Assembly: GCA_963849955.1 (NCBI GenBank)
Contig: CAWKJU010000027.1
Span: 186,001-250,000, forward strand
Direction: 5' to 3'
Length of the DNA: 64,000 nt
Source of the DNA: CAWFGW01 sp963849955
GTDB taxonomy: Bacteria > Bacteroidota > Bacteroidia > Cytophagales > JAAEPT01
Positions 44,766 to 55,150 of this stretch are shown here, in pieces. The notes below the pieces were generated by a model that saw only the letters and a program-made list of their open reading frames with translations, was not told the origin of the DNA and did not search any database. Within the stretch, counting starts at the first letter, position 1, and every line of letters starts with the position of its first letter. Both the position numbers and the translations under genes were made by a program.

Positions 44766-45629
44766 ATGAAAAAAATCGTCTTTATTCTTTTATTAATGAG
44801 TTCTTTATTTTGTCAAGCACAAGATGAGGAAGAAGAGAATTGGCAATTTCCAAAAACAAAAAAAAGTACAAAAGATGCAAAACCAATCGCTCATAAATTA
44901 AGTATTGGAACAGGACTAGCTAGTTACAATGGTGATTTAAACCCTTCCATAACTAGCATTTCTCCAGGAGTATATTTTTCTGTAGGATTTAGGTATTACA
45001 TTAGAAACAAACTGACTGTAAAACCACAATTTGCCCTTGTTCAGTTGAAAGGTGATGACGCTAAAACAGGTGATGAAATACGGAATCTGGCATTTCACTC
45101 AACAAATTTTGAATGGTCGATTAATATCGTTTACGATTTCTTCAAATTCGAACCCCGTTGGGATTTGAGAAAAAAAGTATCACCTTATTCCTTTATTAAT
45201 GTTGGGGGACTATTTTTCAATCCTAAGGCTACATATAATGGTGCTACTTATGATTTACAAAGTTTAGAAACTGAAGGAGAAGCTTACAGCAAATTTACAT
45301 GGATTGCTGCTATTGGTTTAGGAACACGGTTGGCAATCACCCCTCGTTCAAACATTAACCTTGAGGCACGTTATACCTATTCTTTTTCCGATTATTTAGA
45401 TGATGTCAGTGGCAGCTATCGTGACAATAAAGATTTAACAAGCATTGGAGGCGCTTTAGCAGACCGTACTTCAGAGGGAGGCTTTACACCTACAAATACC
45501 GCTGATGGAACACATTGGACAGAAGGTTCACCAAGAGGCAGCCGCGCGCTTAACGATGGTTATTTATTATTTCAAATAGAACTTGAGGTCGATATTTTTA
45601 GCCATACCATTGTTCGACCAATCTTCTAG
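44766..45629 (+). CDS. Outer-membrane beta-barrel protein, DUF6089/PorG-like
   Basis: 287 residues: signal peptide cleaved after FCQAQ (residue 19), then an N-terminal acidic region and a predicted eight-stranded barrel. GTGLASYNGDLNPSITSISPGVYFSVGFRYYI and FINVGGLFFNPKATYNGATYDL are the strands that resemble DUF6089, a family that includes the T9SS component PorG. The protein ends in a strand and F. The gene is separated by only 2 bases from the RND exporter gene, so they are surely co-transcribed. Whether it is PorG proper or a paralogue cannot be decided here. Confidence 0.65.
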   Translation: MKKIVFILLLMSSLFCQAQDEEEENWQFPKTKKSTKDAKPIAHKLSIGTGLASYNGDLNPSITSISPGVYFSVGFRYYIRNKLTVKPQFALVQLKGDDAKTGDEIRNLAFHSTNFEWSINIVYDFFKFEPRWDLRKKVSPYSFINVGGLFFNPKATYNGATYDLQSLETEGEAYSKFTWIAAIGLGTRLAITPRSNINLEARYTYSFSDYLDDVSGSYRDNKDLTSIGGALADRTSEGGFTPTNTADGTHWTEGSPRGSRALNDGYLLFQIELEVDIFSHTIVRPIF

Positions 45630-45630
45630 C

Positions 45631-46713
45631 CTATATCCTTGGCGTAGCGATTCGTTTCACCGAGTGATATTTTACTCGGTGCAAAGTCAATGAGAACTCA
45701 TAAGCACCCCGCCCACCAGTTAAATAGCGAAGACCAGAAGTATTCAAATCGTAACTGAAGCCAATGGTATAGGCTTCAGTATGCAACCCTAAAGAAAAAA
45801 TAAACGCATCACCAACACGATGCCACACCCCAACTACCACATCTGCATTTTCTAATAAGCTCACATTCTTATTCTTATACGAAGTATATCCTTTGAAGCC
45901 TGGTTTAGTCTGGGTCATTTTATAGGTAAAATACATTCCAGCATTTACCTGATTAACCAAATTTTGCACAAAGAAAATTGCATTTGGTGCAATATGAACC
46001 CGTGGTGTTACTGCATATTCAATACCAGCATGTGCTTTATAAAGCATAGGAAGTCTACTTATCGAAGATTTAGTAAACGATTCATTAGGTCGATTAAGAT
46101 GATAAACTGCTGCACCAGCAAAAGCACTAATTCTTTTCGCATCATATTCCTTTTTGGGATTATAATAATACATCACACCAAAATTAAAGTCTGGATAAAA
46201 TGTGCTATTCGCAAACCCTGACTCAGAAGGCGTATAAGAAGCATTAAAACCTACTAACGGATTAAATTGCTCGCCCCATTGTAAGTTTGTAAAATCAATA
46301 TTTTTTTGGATAATTCCGACTTGTCCACCAAAAGCCATGTCTTGAGAATTGTCTTTTGTCAAGGCTAAATTATATGCAAATGTTCCATAAACCCCTAGTG
46401 TTTTAAAATTACCATCACCTGCTCTATCGTTGTAAAGCGACACACCGACCCCACCTAAATGATGCTCTCTTACATCGTTCTTGTAAACGGGTACAATCAT
46501 ACTCAGCTGACTTGTTCTATAAGGCACAATAATGCTACTCCACTGTGTTCGGTAATTAGAGCTAAATGTTAAATCAGGCTCCTCCCCAGCCATCGCTGGA
46601 TTGAGGTATAATTCTGAAGAATAAAACTGAGAAAAAGCAGCATCCTGAGCGACTACAAAAAGTGTATTCACCAATGCTAAAGTAAGTACGGTATATAGTT
46701 TAAGTCTCCTCAT
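45631..46713 (-). CDS. PorP/SprF family type IX secretion membrane protein
   Basis: 360-residue outer-membrane beta-barrel. It has a signal peptide (residues 1-22), then the family signature AAFSQFYSSELYLNPAMAGEE at residues 24-44. The last strand region has RGAYEFSLTLHRVKYHSVKR. PorP/SprF proteins interact with T9SS cargo and are often adjacent to giant adhesins: this one starts 2 bases after the stop of the 2724-residue gene, so they are co-expressed. It is convergent with the DUF6089 gene with one base between the stops. Confidence 0.92.
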   Translation of the reverse strand: MRRLKLYTVLTLALVNTLFVVAQDAAFSQFYSSELYLNPAMAGEEPDLTFSSNYRTQWSSIIVPYRTSQLSMIVPVYKNDVREHHLGGVGVSLYNDRAGDGNFKTLGVYGTFAYNLALTKDNSQDMAFGGQVGIIQKNIDFTNLQWGEQFNPLVGFNASYTPSESGFANSTFYPDFNFGVMYYYNPKKEYDAKRISAFAGAAVYHLNRPNESFTKSSISRLPMLYKAHAGIEYAVTPRVHIAPNAIFFVQNLVNQVNAGMYFTYKMTQTKPGFKGYTSYKNKNVSLLENADVVVGVWHRVGDAFIFSLGLHTEAYTIGFSYDLNTSGLRYLTGGRGAYEFSLTLHRVKYHSVKRIATPRI

Positions 46714-46715
46714 GA

Positions 46716-49700
46716 TTATCTCAGTAGTGTTATTGTTCCTACTTTTTCTACTGGTGTACCGTCAATATATCTAGCTCGAACGATGTAGGTATATACACCC
46801 ATATCTAATGCTTCTCCTGAGTTTTTATATGTTCCTTCCCAACCGATACTAATTGCTTGACTAAAACTAGTTTGTTCATATACCTTTTCACCCCAACGGT
46901 TATATACAGTGAAAATGAAGTCATCATCACTTACTCCAAACCCATACATTTTCAGGGTTCTGTTTTCTGGGTTGGATGCGTTTGGTGAGAATACATTGGG
47001 CACATATAATAAGTGTGTTCCGTTAACATAAATATTTACACGAGCTGTATCAGTACAACGTGTATCTTTATCCGTTACTACAAGTTCAGCTGGATATGTA
47101 CCTTCTGGGTTATAGCTTTTATCAATTGGACCGGCAAAAAATTCGTTTTCTATACCAGGAGCATTAAAGGACCAATTATACAATAATTGATTACCTGTAT
47201 TGGTGAATGAGCTTCTACCATCAAATGTAGCAGTTTCTGTAATGTTAATCGTTGAATCATTTAAATCAATAATTGCTACAGGTGCTTCTGCTACTCTGGC
47301 GCTCACAGTATCTCTACCAGTACCACACAGATTCGTATAGGTCACCTCTATTTGAACAGAATCATCCGTTATAAAGGGCTTATAGAAAGTTGTTTGTTCC
47401 CTATCATCATCAATTTGACCAAATCCTACTATCACTTCCCATAGAATGGTATCACCGAATAACTCGCCTGACCGTGCGGGTCTTAAACTGTCAATAGTTA
47501 AAATTATCTCTCTATTTGTACACTCTAAAGTATCAATCGGTCGAGCCCATATTAAAGGTGCAACAACACTATCTATTGAAATAGCATCAGAGCTTTCGCA
47601 TCCAAATTCATTGGTTACCAGTACCGAATATACTCCACGGGAAGTCACTTCTACAGCATCTGCATAAGGGTCAGTATTTAAGAGACCAAATACCCCCTGT
47701 TTTCTCCACTCAAATGTTGTTTTCGGTGGGTACACATAGTTAATATCTGATGAATTGGCATGAAGTACTAAAGAACTATCTGCACATATAAATGTAGCTT
47801 CATCACTTAAATCAGCAATTGGTCTTTCTTTAACTTCAATAGTCACTATGTCAAAATTGGAACAGCTTGTATTTGGAATAGTCACATCTACACGCAATTC
47901 TATCGTAGTAGGAAACTGGGGGATATTCAACCTAGGGTATGGACTGATAGTACTGTTGAAGCTACCTCCAGACCAAAGATACTTTAGTGTAGCACCTGTG
48001 GTTGAAGCATAACTTGCCGTTGGACTTCCTCCAACTATAACCGATTCACCTTCTGCACATACTGTGTCTCCTATACCTGCATCTACCAATATTGAATCGT
48101 ATCGCCTTATAGGTATTTCCACAGAATCTTGACAGCCAAGTAAATCCGTTACAATTAGTCTATATGTAGTTGTCTCATTAGTTCCCACAGCAGGTGGACT
48201 AATAACTATTGTGTCATTAGTTCCTAAAACTCCGCTTAAAGGTAATTCTTTCCACTCATAGGTATATCCACCTGGTTTACCACCAGTTGAATTACCTGTT
48301 AAAGTCACTGTTTTTTGTTCATAACATATGTCACCAGCTGGGAATCTGATTGGTTGACTAGCTACTAGCTCACGTACTTCAATATTGACGCTGTCTGAAT
48401 TTGTACAACCAGTTAATGTATCTATTACATATACATTAGCTACCGTTGACGTCCCCCCTACACTAAACAGGTTGGTTTTTGAAGTAGTGTAAACAGGAGC
48501 ATTATTCCATTGATACTCTACAAAACCCACACTGTCACGAGCAGTAGCTGTTAACAGTATCTCTGTATTCGGACAAACTGTATCTTCATCAACACTTAAA
48601 TCAACATTAATATCAAATGCTCTCACTACCATTGACTCCTGTACAGAGCAAGTACCATTTGAAATTGGGGTGTCTGTTATAGTGATATTAAGTGTTCTTT
48701 GTGCACCTATTATGTTTGCACCGACAGTGGGTGTTAATGTATTTTGACCATTAGTATAAAATACATTACTAGCACTTATTGGATTAGCCCATTGGTAAGT
48801 ATAATTACCAGATCCTCCATTTGTAGATAAATTATCTATTGTTTTTGGTACTCCAACACATACAGCTACAATATCAGCAAATGCATTGGAAATATCTGGC
48901 GTTACAGTAGTCACGATCTCCGAATTCCATAGTACTTTGATACTATCATGTGATGTACAACCAACATTATCTGTCACTAATAATTGTATCGTTGAAATAC
49001 TACCATCACCTGCGGCTGTGCGGTTAATCACTCCCGGGTTAGAAGCATTGTTTACAAAATTCACAGTTGCATCCGTAGTTGACCATAAATAATTATAGGG
49101 TGCTGTTCCACCATTAGTTAATGAAGCATTAAGGTTAAGATTGTTAGTATTTCCATAGCAACGAAGTAACGTATCCAAACCAGCAGCACCAGCCACTGCA
49201 TCGAATTCATAAACAAAAACCGTCACTGCATCTTGAGCAGTACAACCCGTAGTTGAATCAGTAACTGTCACAGTGTACTCTGTAGTTGTTATTGGGTTTA
49301 CAACTGGTGTTGCTAAAGTAATATCATCAATTGTGGTAGTTGGAGACCATGAATATTGATATCCCCCAATGCCATCAACGATATTGGTTACAAATAGTGA
49401 ATCAGATAAACCCGCGCAAACACTGTCATACTGAGCTACTGCTGTGATTTGGAAGTTAATACCCGCTACTGTTGCAGTATCCAAATCTGTACAACCTAAG
49501 CCATCAGTAACACTTAATTGTACGTAAGATGCATCTGAGGTTGTCACATCAACATAATTTGCAGTAACATTTGATAATAACTGAAGTCCACCACTCACTA
49601 CAGACCAATTGTATTTGTAAGCACCTGTACCTCCCGTTGGAATGACTGCATTAAGCGTGCCTCGTGTATTGCTACAGATAAATAGTGAGTCCTGTAAAAT

Positions 49701-52700
49701 ATTTGCTATCACTGGGCTATTCCAATATATAGCAACTGAATCTATGCCTAAACAACCATTCTGATCTTCTGCTCTTAATACTAAAAGCGTGGTATCAATA
49801 GGATTTACCACTCCACGAGTAAGTACAATGCTATCCGCATTTGTTCCACCGATAACATTAATTTCTGAACTAGAAAAGGTGTTCCAACTAAAACTATAAG
49901 GCGGAGATCCACCAAAGGTTGCACGGCCGTTTATTACCAATGAATCCTGATTTGCGCACATGATGATGGAATCTAATCCATTTCTATCATTCGCTACAGC
50001 CGTTAAATTTAACACTTGAACTTCAACACTATCCGTTGCGGAACATTTAAAAACAGAGTCATAAACTTCCACCGTATATGTTCGACTTTCTGTAGGTATA
50101 ATTGAAGGTGATTTCAATGTAGCGTCATTCATTTCTACATTAGGCGACCATGAGTAACTAAAATTACCGATACTATCTTCTAAAAAATCAACATCTAGTT
50201 GCACATTGATGTTCTGGCATACTGAATAATCAGAGGCTTTTGCATCAATGCGATAATCTACTCCAATCACCACAACATTTTTGGCTGCGGAACAGTTAAC
50301 TCCATCTGTCATTTGGACGGTAAAAATTGTGGTATCATTATCTGTAGAAGTTACTCGTACATCTGTGCCCGTTGTGTCTAACAGCCACCCTGCGCCACCT
50401 GCTGTTTTTGTCCAAACATAACTATATGGAGATGTACCTCCAGCTGATGTTGCCGTGTTAATTGACAATAAAGCGGTGTCAGGAGTACATACATATACTG
50501 TATCATCAACTAATTCTGGTTCAAGTTCTGGATTCCAATAAATAGTAGTGCTATCAAACCCTTTACATCCAACTCTATCTGTTAACTCTAATATCCACGT
50601 AGAGTATTCACCTTCACTCCCAAAAGCTGCTAATGAAACATCCCTGTCATCTTTTACTGTAGTTGCATTACTATTATCCGTAGAGATCGGTGATCTATAC
50701 CAATTATAATTATAAGGCGCTAAAGGGTTATTAAACAACGTGCCTCCTTTTGAGCTATCAGATTTCAACACAATTTGATCTGAAAAACATACCACAGAGG
50801 TATCTTTCACTTGTACGTCAATGGTGATTACTGCATCAAGGTTATAGATAGTAACTTTCGCAGCACTAGTATTAGAGCAACCAGAAACATTATCTGTAAT
50901 TAATAATTCATAAGACTGCGTGTTATCTGTTATCGCAAAAGGAGAGCGAATTGATGTATTTAATGTCGTTCCTAATGAATCTTGATACAACTCGTTCGCA
51001 TCGGCTGGATCATTCCAGGTAAATGTATAATTACCAGTTGCATTGGAATCTCTTAAAAACTCTACTATGAGTTTATTGGGTAAATCAGCACAAATAGGAT
51101 TGAACCTCGGGGTGATGTTGAACTTTAAATTGTTATTAATCACCGTTGCGGTATCTCTTATAAAACATCCAATAGAATCCGATACAGTCAATCTTACTGT
51201 TGCTGTATCTGAAGTTGGTGCTATATTAAAAAACACATCAGGATTTTGCTGATTATTTGCTGTTGTTCCTCCATTATTGGGTAACTGAACATTACCTGTT
51301 AACCGCTTCCAGTCATAGATAAAATCAGTATTAGTCCACCCTCCCGATGCTGTATCTGCAAAAAGGCTATTCACAGCATCATTACACACATAAAATGTAT
51401 CTTTTGTAGTTTGAGAATTAATTGTGTTATTCCAAATAACATCCGTTATAACGGTATCCATACAACCTATTGAATCTGCTACAATTAATTGGTATTGAGA
51501 AATGGTGCCTGGTAGACCATTTGTAATTCCAACAGTTTCTGTGGTATCATATCCATAAATGAAATTTGCTGGATCTGCCCCCGCAACTTTTGACCATTGA
51601 TAAACATGACTATAGGGCCATACAGATGAGTTTTTAAATGGTACAGCTCCTGTACTCCCTGATGCATTTAGAAATGCTGTATCACCATCACAGATTATGT
51701 TTTTGATTAATGAAACTACTCCGAGAATCGGTGTTACTGTTATCCGCACTGAATCAATAACTGAACATCCTAAAATAGAGTCTTTGACTTCAACTAAAAC
51801 ACGCTGACTTATAGTAGGTTTTATATATGGTTTTTTTATGTCGGCCTCACTGATCATATCGGGTGATGAAATATCTTTAAACCATCGATAACTATACACT
51901 CCAGAACCAGGTTTAGAAAATAAAACATCTAACGTATCCACCTTATTAGGACATGTAATCAGATTTTGTGCCGTAGGTTTGATCGAAAAGACTCTCAATC
52001 TTATCATCACAGAATCAAGTTTTGTACAACCAAATAAATCTTTTACTTCTAAATATACTTTGATTGTTTCTGGAATTGGAGCTACGGCTATGAAGCCAGG
52101 ATTAGCTGAATTTGGGGTACTAATTGACAAAGCCGTAGTTGATGGTTTTGATGGATCTTGAAACCATTTATAAGTATACTTTCTAGCTCCAGTTAACTGC
52201 TTACCTCCAGTAACAATAGCTTGAAGAGGAATAGTCCGTGCCGTGCTCCCATCACTACATACTATAATTGTATCAGTGTTAGTATTTAATCCATCTGAAA
52301 AAGCGATATTGATTTCACTGTTGTAATAATACCCAACTGTATCATAAGCAAAACATCCTACTGCATCTTTTACTCTTAGTCTATATCGGTTAATATTAGC
52401 TTGATTTCCTGGATTAATATAAGAGGAAGGTAAGGATGGTGAAGATATCGTTCCTAAATTACTTAAAGGCTGACTCCATGCATAGGAATAAGGTGTCTTC
52501 CCTCCTGTTGAGACTTGTGTTATTAATAATGACTCTCCATAACAAATGGTATCCGAACGGGGAATTATTGTTGTCGTTAAGTCTGTTACATTAATATTCG
52601 AAGTAAACTCGGTTGTACAAAACCCATTGTCTGCAACATATACATAAGTACCTATATCAGAGGTATCCACACCATCAAATGTAGTTTGATATACATCCGA

Positions 52701-54890
52701 TGCAACTAAAGTTCGTATGTTAGTCGTTGTATTTAACCCATAAATAAAAACCGAATCCGTGACAAGTGCTGAACGAATATACAAGGGTAATGTATCGCTT
52801 TTACAAATGGTAGAATCAACGGTTAAAGTATCAAATGCTGGACGTGTAATTACTGTTATTAAAGTACTATCTATACTAGTGCAACCCGTAATTCCATCAG
52901 TGAAAGTCACTACTTGATAACCTGCTGTTGAAACATAGTTTGTAGCACCAACACTTCCATCCGTCCAAGAATATGTACCTGTTGCTGTACCAGTAAGTGA
53001 TGTGCTCAATAATGTAGAATCAAGATTACAAATGGTAACGGGAGTATCAGGTAAAACGTCAACTGAATCAGGAATCAACACTGTTAATTCTACAGAGTCA
53101 GTTGCTAGACAACCATCATTGGTGACTACGGTTACCCCATAGATACCAGAGTCTGAAACTGTGAGCGTTTGTCCATTAGAATTATCAGACCACAGATAAC
53201 TATAATAAGGAGCCCCAGCATCAAACGTATAAACATCACCTTGACAAATAGTTTGATCGCTACCTAAATTTACTGTGGCAACAAAATTATTAATTGCAAT
53301 GGTATCGAATAGTTCGCAACCATTGTTTGTTGTTATTTTTAGGAAATAAGATCCAGCTACTTTAGCATTAAAATTAGCAGTGTTACTCACTACAAAACCA
53401 TTGATGTCTTTCCATTCGTAAGTATACCCTACATCTACTGGGTTTGCTTTCAATAACACAGAGTCTTCAGTACAAATTGTTACTGCCTCTGGCCCCCCCA
53501 TAACCCGTATAGTCGTATCAAGATTGATAACTGGTACGGCATAATTTTCAATAATTACACTATCCGTTCCCGTGCAACCATCCGCGAAGTCAACTTCTAA
53601 ATAAAACTTCCCCGTAGATGCTACTGTCAATAATGTATCCGTAGATATCTGTGAAATTCCTCCTGCCAATGTACTATCACTCCATCGATAAGCCGTGCCA
53701 TTGTTTCTGCCTCCATTCAACAATGAGGTAATGTCTGGACAAACGGTATATGTTTTTACTCCAGTTAAATTATTTGGCAGCACATCAATTATAACATTAG
53801 GTCGAACTTTTTTTACTAAATCAAACGTATCAGCGGCAGTACAACCTAATGAATCAGTAATATTGACAATGTATTGACCCGATGTATCTACCGTTATTGA
53901 TTGCGTTACCTCTCCTATACTCCATAAGATAGATGCAAAACCAGACAATGTTGGTTCATTGTTAGTAACCGTTAGTGTCGTATTTTCATCAAAACAAACA
54001 CTATCTACACCTATAGCCCCTGAAGTGGAAGCTATTTGTAGTAAAGCTGGATTCCTTTGAGAAACAGAAATACTATCTACATACGTACAACCAAAAAGTG
54101 ATGTCACTGCTAAATAGTATGTCCCAGAAGAGTCTATGGTAATGTTATGATTTGTGTCGGCAACAGCTGCTGTGATTATTGAGCTGTTTAATGATTTGAA
54201 TGACCATTGATAGGCACCCAAAGTTGAGTCAACTTCTAATTGATCAACACCAAATGAACCAGCACAAATTAAGGTATCATTTCCTAAGTAAAATGATGGA
54301 ATTATTGTGGAGACTGGTGTTTTACCTGTGTAAGAAAACTGTTGGGTAGAATTTGGGTCGGGTTCCGTGTTCACTTCACGTTCAAGAGGGGTTGAACCCA
54401 TTTCCCATTTATGAAAAACAACCTTATTCCATTGGTATTCTGGTGTAGCTGTATCACATGGTTCCTTTATACTCATTCTTACAATAGCTACCGTATCCCG
54501 CTCCCCCATAAGAAGTCTGGAGTTGGTAGATGGAGGAGTGGTATTTAAAAGAGTAATATCTGGGTTAATGAGTAATTCAAAAATGTCATCTTCAGGAGAG
54601 GCCATTCTCATTGCTGTCATTGGATTATATCCGTTTAATGCTGTACTCCATTTTTTATTTTGGTAAAAAAGTGAAATGGAAGATAAATCAGCAAAGTTGG
54701 TATCAATGCTAGCTTCAAAGCGGCACTCACCTGGGGAAAGGGTATCACCAGTATTATTTTCAATTATGACGGCAACATGAAAAGCTCCATTCACAATTGA
54801 TGGTACCAAACTTGTCTTTATTTGACCTTGACCAAAACCAATCAGCGCACTGACTGACAATAATACCCCAACGAGAAAAATCCTTTTCAT
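46716..54890 (-). CDS. Giant Ig-like/PKD repeat surface protein with T9SS type B sorting domain
   Basis: 2724 residues. It has a signal peptide (to about residue 22), an N-terminal cohesin-like beta domain, then about 20 or more Ig-like/PKD repeats of 80-120 residues with the recurrent pattern SYxWS and TVxDSxGCxxxDSV. Aspartate-rich, with one or two cysteines per repeat that may pair. The last 90 residues form the gliding-motility-associated type B sorting domain (NPENRTLKMYGFG, FTVYNRWGEKVYEQT, WEGTYKN, MGVYTYIVRARYIDG, ending GTITLLR). It would be exported by T9SS and assembled on the cell surface with the aid of PorP/SprF. SprB-like adhesin function is an inference; gliding is not proven. 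Confidence 0.92.
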   Translation of the reverse strand: MKRIFLVGVLLSVSALIGFGQGQIKTSLVPSIVNGAFHVAVIIENNTGDTLSPGECRFEASIDTNFADLSSISLFYQNKKWSTALNGYNPMTAMRMASPEDDIFELLINPDITLLNTTPPSTNSRLLMGERDTVAIVRMSIKEPCDTATPEYQWNKVVFHKWEMGSTPLEREVNTEPDPNSTQQFSYTGKTPVSTIIPSFYLGNDTLICAGSFGVDQLEVDSTLGAYQWSFKSLNSSIITAAVADTNHNITIDSSGTYYLAVTSLFGCTYVDSISVSQRNPALLQIASTSGAIGVDSVCFDENTTLTVTNNEPTLSGFASILWSIGEVTQSITVDTSGQYIVNITDSLGCTAADTFDLVKKVRPNVIIDVLPNNLTGVKTYTVCPDITSLLNGGRNNGTAYRWSDSTLAGGISQISTDTLLTVASTGKFYLEVDFADGCTGTDSVIIENYAVPVINLDTTIRVMGGPEAVTICTEDSVLLKANPVDVGYTYEWKDINGFVVSNTANFNAKVAGSYFLKITTNNGCELFDTIAINNFVATVNLGSDQTICQGDVYTFDAGAPYYSYLWSDNSNGQTLTVSDSGIYGVTVVTNDGCLATDSVELTVLIPDSVDVLPDTPVTICNLDSTLLSTSLTGTATGTYSWTDGSVGATNYVSTAGYQVVTFTDGITGCTSIDSTLITVITRPAFDTLTVDSTICKSDTLPLYIRSALVTDSVFIYGLNTTTNIRTLVASDVYQTTFDGVDTSDIGTYVYVADNGFCTTEFTSNINVTDLTTTIIPRSDTICYGESLLITQVSTGGKTPYSYAWSQPLSNLGTISSPSLPSSYINPGNQANINRYRLRVKDAVGCFAYDTVGYYYNSEINIAFSDGLNTNTDTIIVCSDGSTARTIPLQAIVTGGKQLTGARKYTYKWFQDPSKPSTTALSISTPNSANPGFIAVAPIPETIKVYLEVKDLFGCTKLDSVMIRLRVFSIKPTAQNLITCPNKVDTLDVLFSKPGSGVYSYRWFKDISSPDMISEADIKKPYIKPTISQRVLVEVKDSILGCSVIDSVRITVTPILGVVSLIKNIICDGDTAFLNASGSTGAVPFKNSSVWPYSHVYQWSKVAGADPANFIYGYDTTETVGITNGLPGTISQYQLIVADSIGCMDTVITDVIWNNTINSQTTKDTFYVCNDAVNSLFADTASGGWTNTDFIYDWKRLTGNVQLPNNGGTTANNQQNPDVFFNIAPTSDTATVRLTVSDSIGCFIRDTATVINNNLKFNITPRFNPICADLPNKLIVEFLRDSNATGNYTFTWNDPADANELYQDSLGTTLNTSIRSPFAITDNTQSYELLITDNVSGCSNTSAAKVTIYNLDAVITIDVQVKDTSVVCFSDQIVLKSDSSKGGTLFNNPLAPYNYNWYRSPISTDNSNATTVKDDRDVSLAAFGSEGEYSTWILELTDRVGCKGFDSTTIYWNPELEPELVDDTVYVCTPDTALLSINTATSAGGTSPYSYVWTKTAGGAGWLLDTTGTDVRVTSTDNDTTIFTVQMTDGVNCSAAKNVVVIGVDYRIDAKASDYSVCQNINVQLDVDFLEDSIGNFSYSWSPNVEMNDATLKSPSIIPTESRTYTVEVYDSVFKCSATDSVEVQVLNLTAVANDRNGLDSIIMCANQDSLVINGRATFGGSPPYSFSWNTFSSSEINVIGGTNADSIVLTRGVVNPIDTTLLVLRAEDQNGCLGIDSVAIYWNSPVIANILQDSLFICSNTRGTLNAVIPTGGTGAYKYNWSVVSGGLQLLSNVTANYVDVTTSDASYVQLSVTDGLGCTDLDTATVAGINFQITAVAQYDSVCAGLSDSLFVTNIVDGIGGYQYSWSPTTTIDDITLATPVVNPITTTEYTVTVTDSTTGCTAQDAVTVFVYEFDAVAGAAGLDTLLRCYGNTNNLNLNASLTNGGTAPYNYLWSTTDATVNFVNNASNPGVINRTAAGDGSISTIQLLVTDNVGCTSHDSIKVLWNSEIVTTVTPDISNAFADIVAVCVGVPKTIDNLSTNGGSGNYTYQWANPISASNVFYTNGQNTLTPTVGANIIGAQRTLNITITDTPISNGTCSVQESMVVRAFDINVDLSVDEDTVCPNTEILLTATARDSVGFVEYQWNNAPVYTTSKTNLFSVGGTSTVANVYVIDTLTGCTNSDSVNIEVRELVASQPIRFPAGDICYEQKTVTLTGNSTGGKPGGYTYEWKELPLSGVLGTNDTIVISPPAVGTNETTTYRLIVTDLLGCQDSVEIPIRRYDSILVDAGIGDTVCAEGESVIVGGSPTASYASTTGATLKYLWSGGSFNSTISPYPRLNIPQFPTTIELRVDVTIPNTSCSNFDIVTIEVKERPIADLSDEATFICADSSLVLHANSSDINYVYPPKTTFEWRKQGVFGLLNTDPYADAVEVTSRGVYSVLVTNEFGCESSDAISIDSVVAPLIWARPIDTLECTNREIILTIDSLRPARSGELFGDTILWEVIVGFGQIDDDREQTTFYKPFITDDSVQIEVTYTNLCGTGRDTVSARVAEAPVAIIDLNDSTINITETATFDGRSSFTNTGNQLLYNWSFNAPGIENEFFAGPIDKSYNPEGTYPAELVVTDKDTRCTDTARVNIYVNGTHLLYVPNVFSPNASNPENRTLKMYGFGVSDDDFIFTVYNRWGEKVYEQTSFSQAISIGWEGTYKNSGEALDMGVYTYIVRARYIDGTPVEKVGTITLLR

Positions 54891-54922
54891 AATTCGTCTA
54901 TCAGTAGATAGCTAGCAGATTG

Positions 54923-54930
54923 CAAATTTA
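54923..54930 (-). promoter_or_regulatory. Possible -7 element upstream of the giant gene
   Basis: On the leftward strand the sequence TAAATTTG matches TAnnTTTG, 33 bases before the ATG. No matching TTG is found 19-21 bases upstream, so this is weak. The gap 54891-55150 shows no gene. Confidence 0.3.
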
Positions 54931-55150
54931 AGCATTTAAATACAAAAACCACCTAGTAACTATTGAATTCTCAAAAACCCCAACCTTACTAGATCATAAA
55001 TGATTGACTATCAGTGAATTTTAAAGACATCCGTTAAATAGTAATCCAAGAAATACTCCCTACAATTCCTCAAACTAAAACCTTTATTTTTAACTTATTT
55101 AAGTAAACATACATACCTTTTACGAAACAAAGGTAACAACAACAAAAATT

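Noticed and set aside
45658..45681. 8-bp hairpin near the end of the PorP/SprF gene as a bidirectional terminator
   Set aside because: It lies inside coding sequence and neither strand has a T-run after it.
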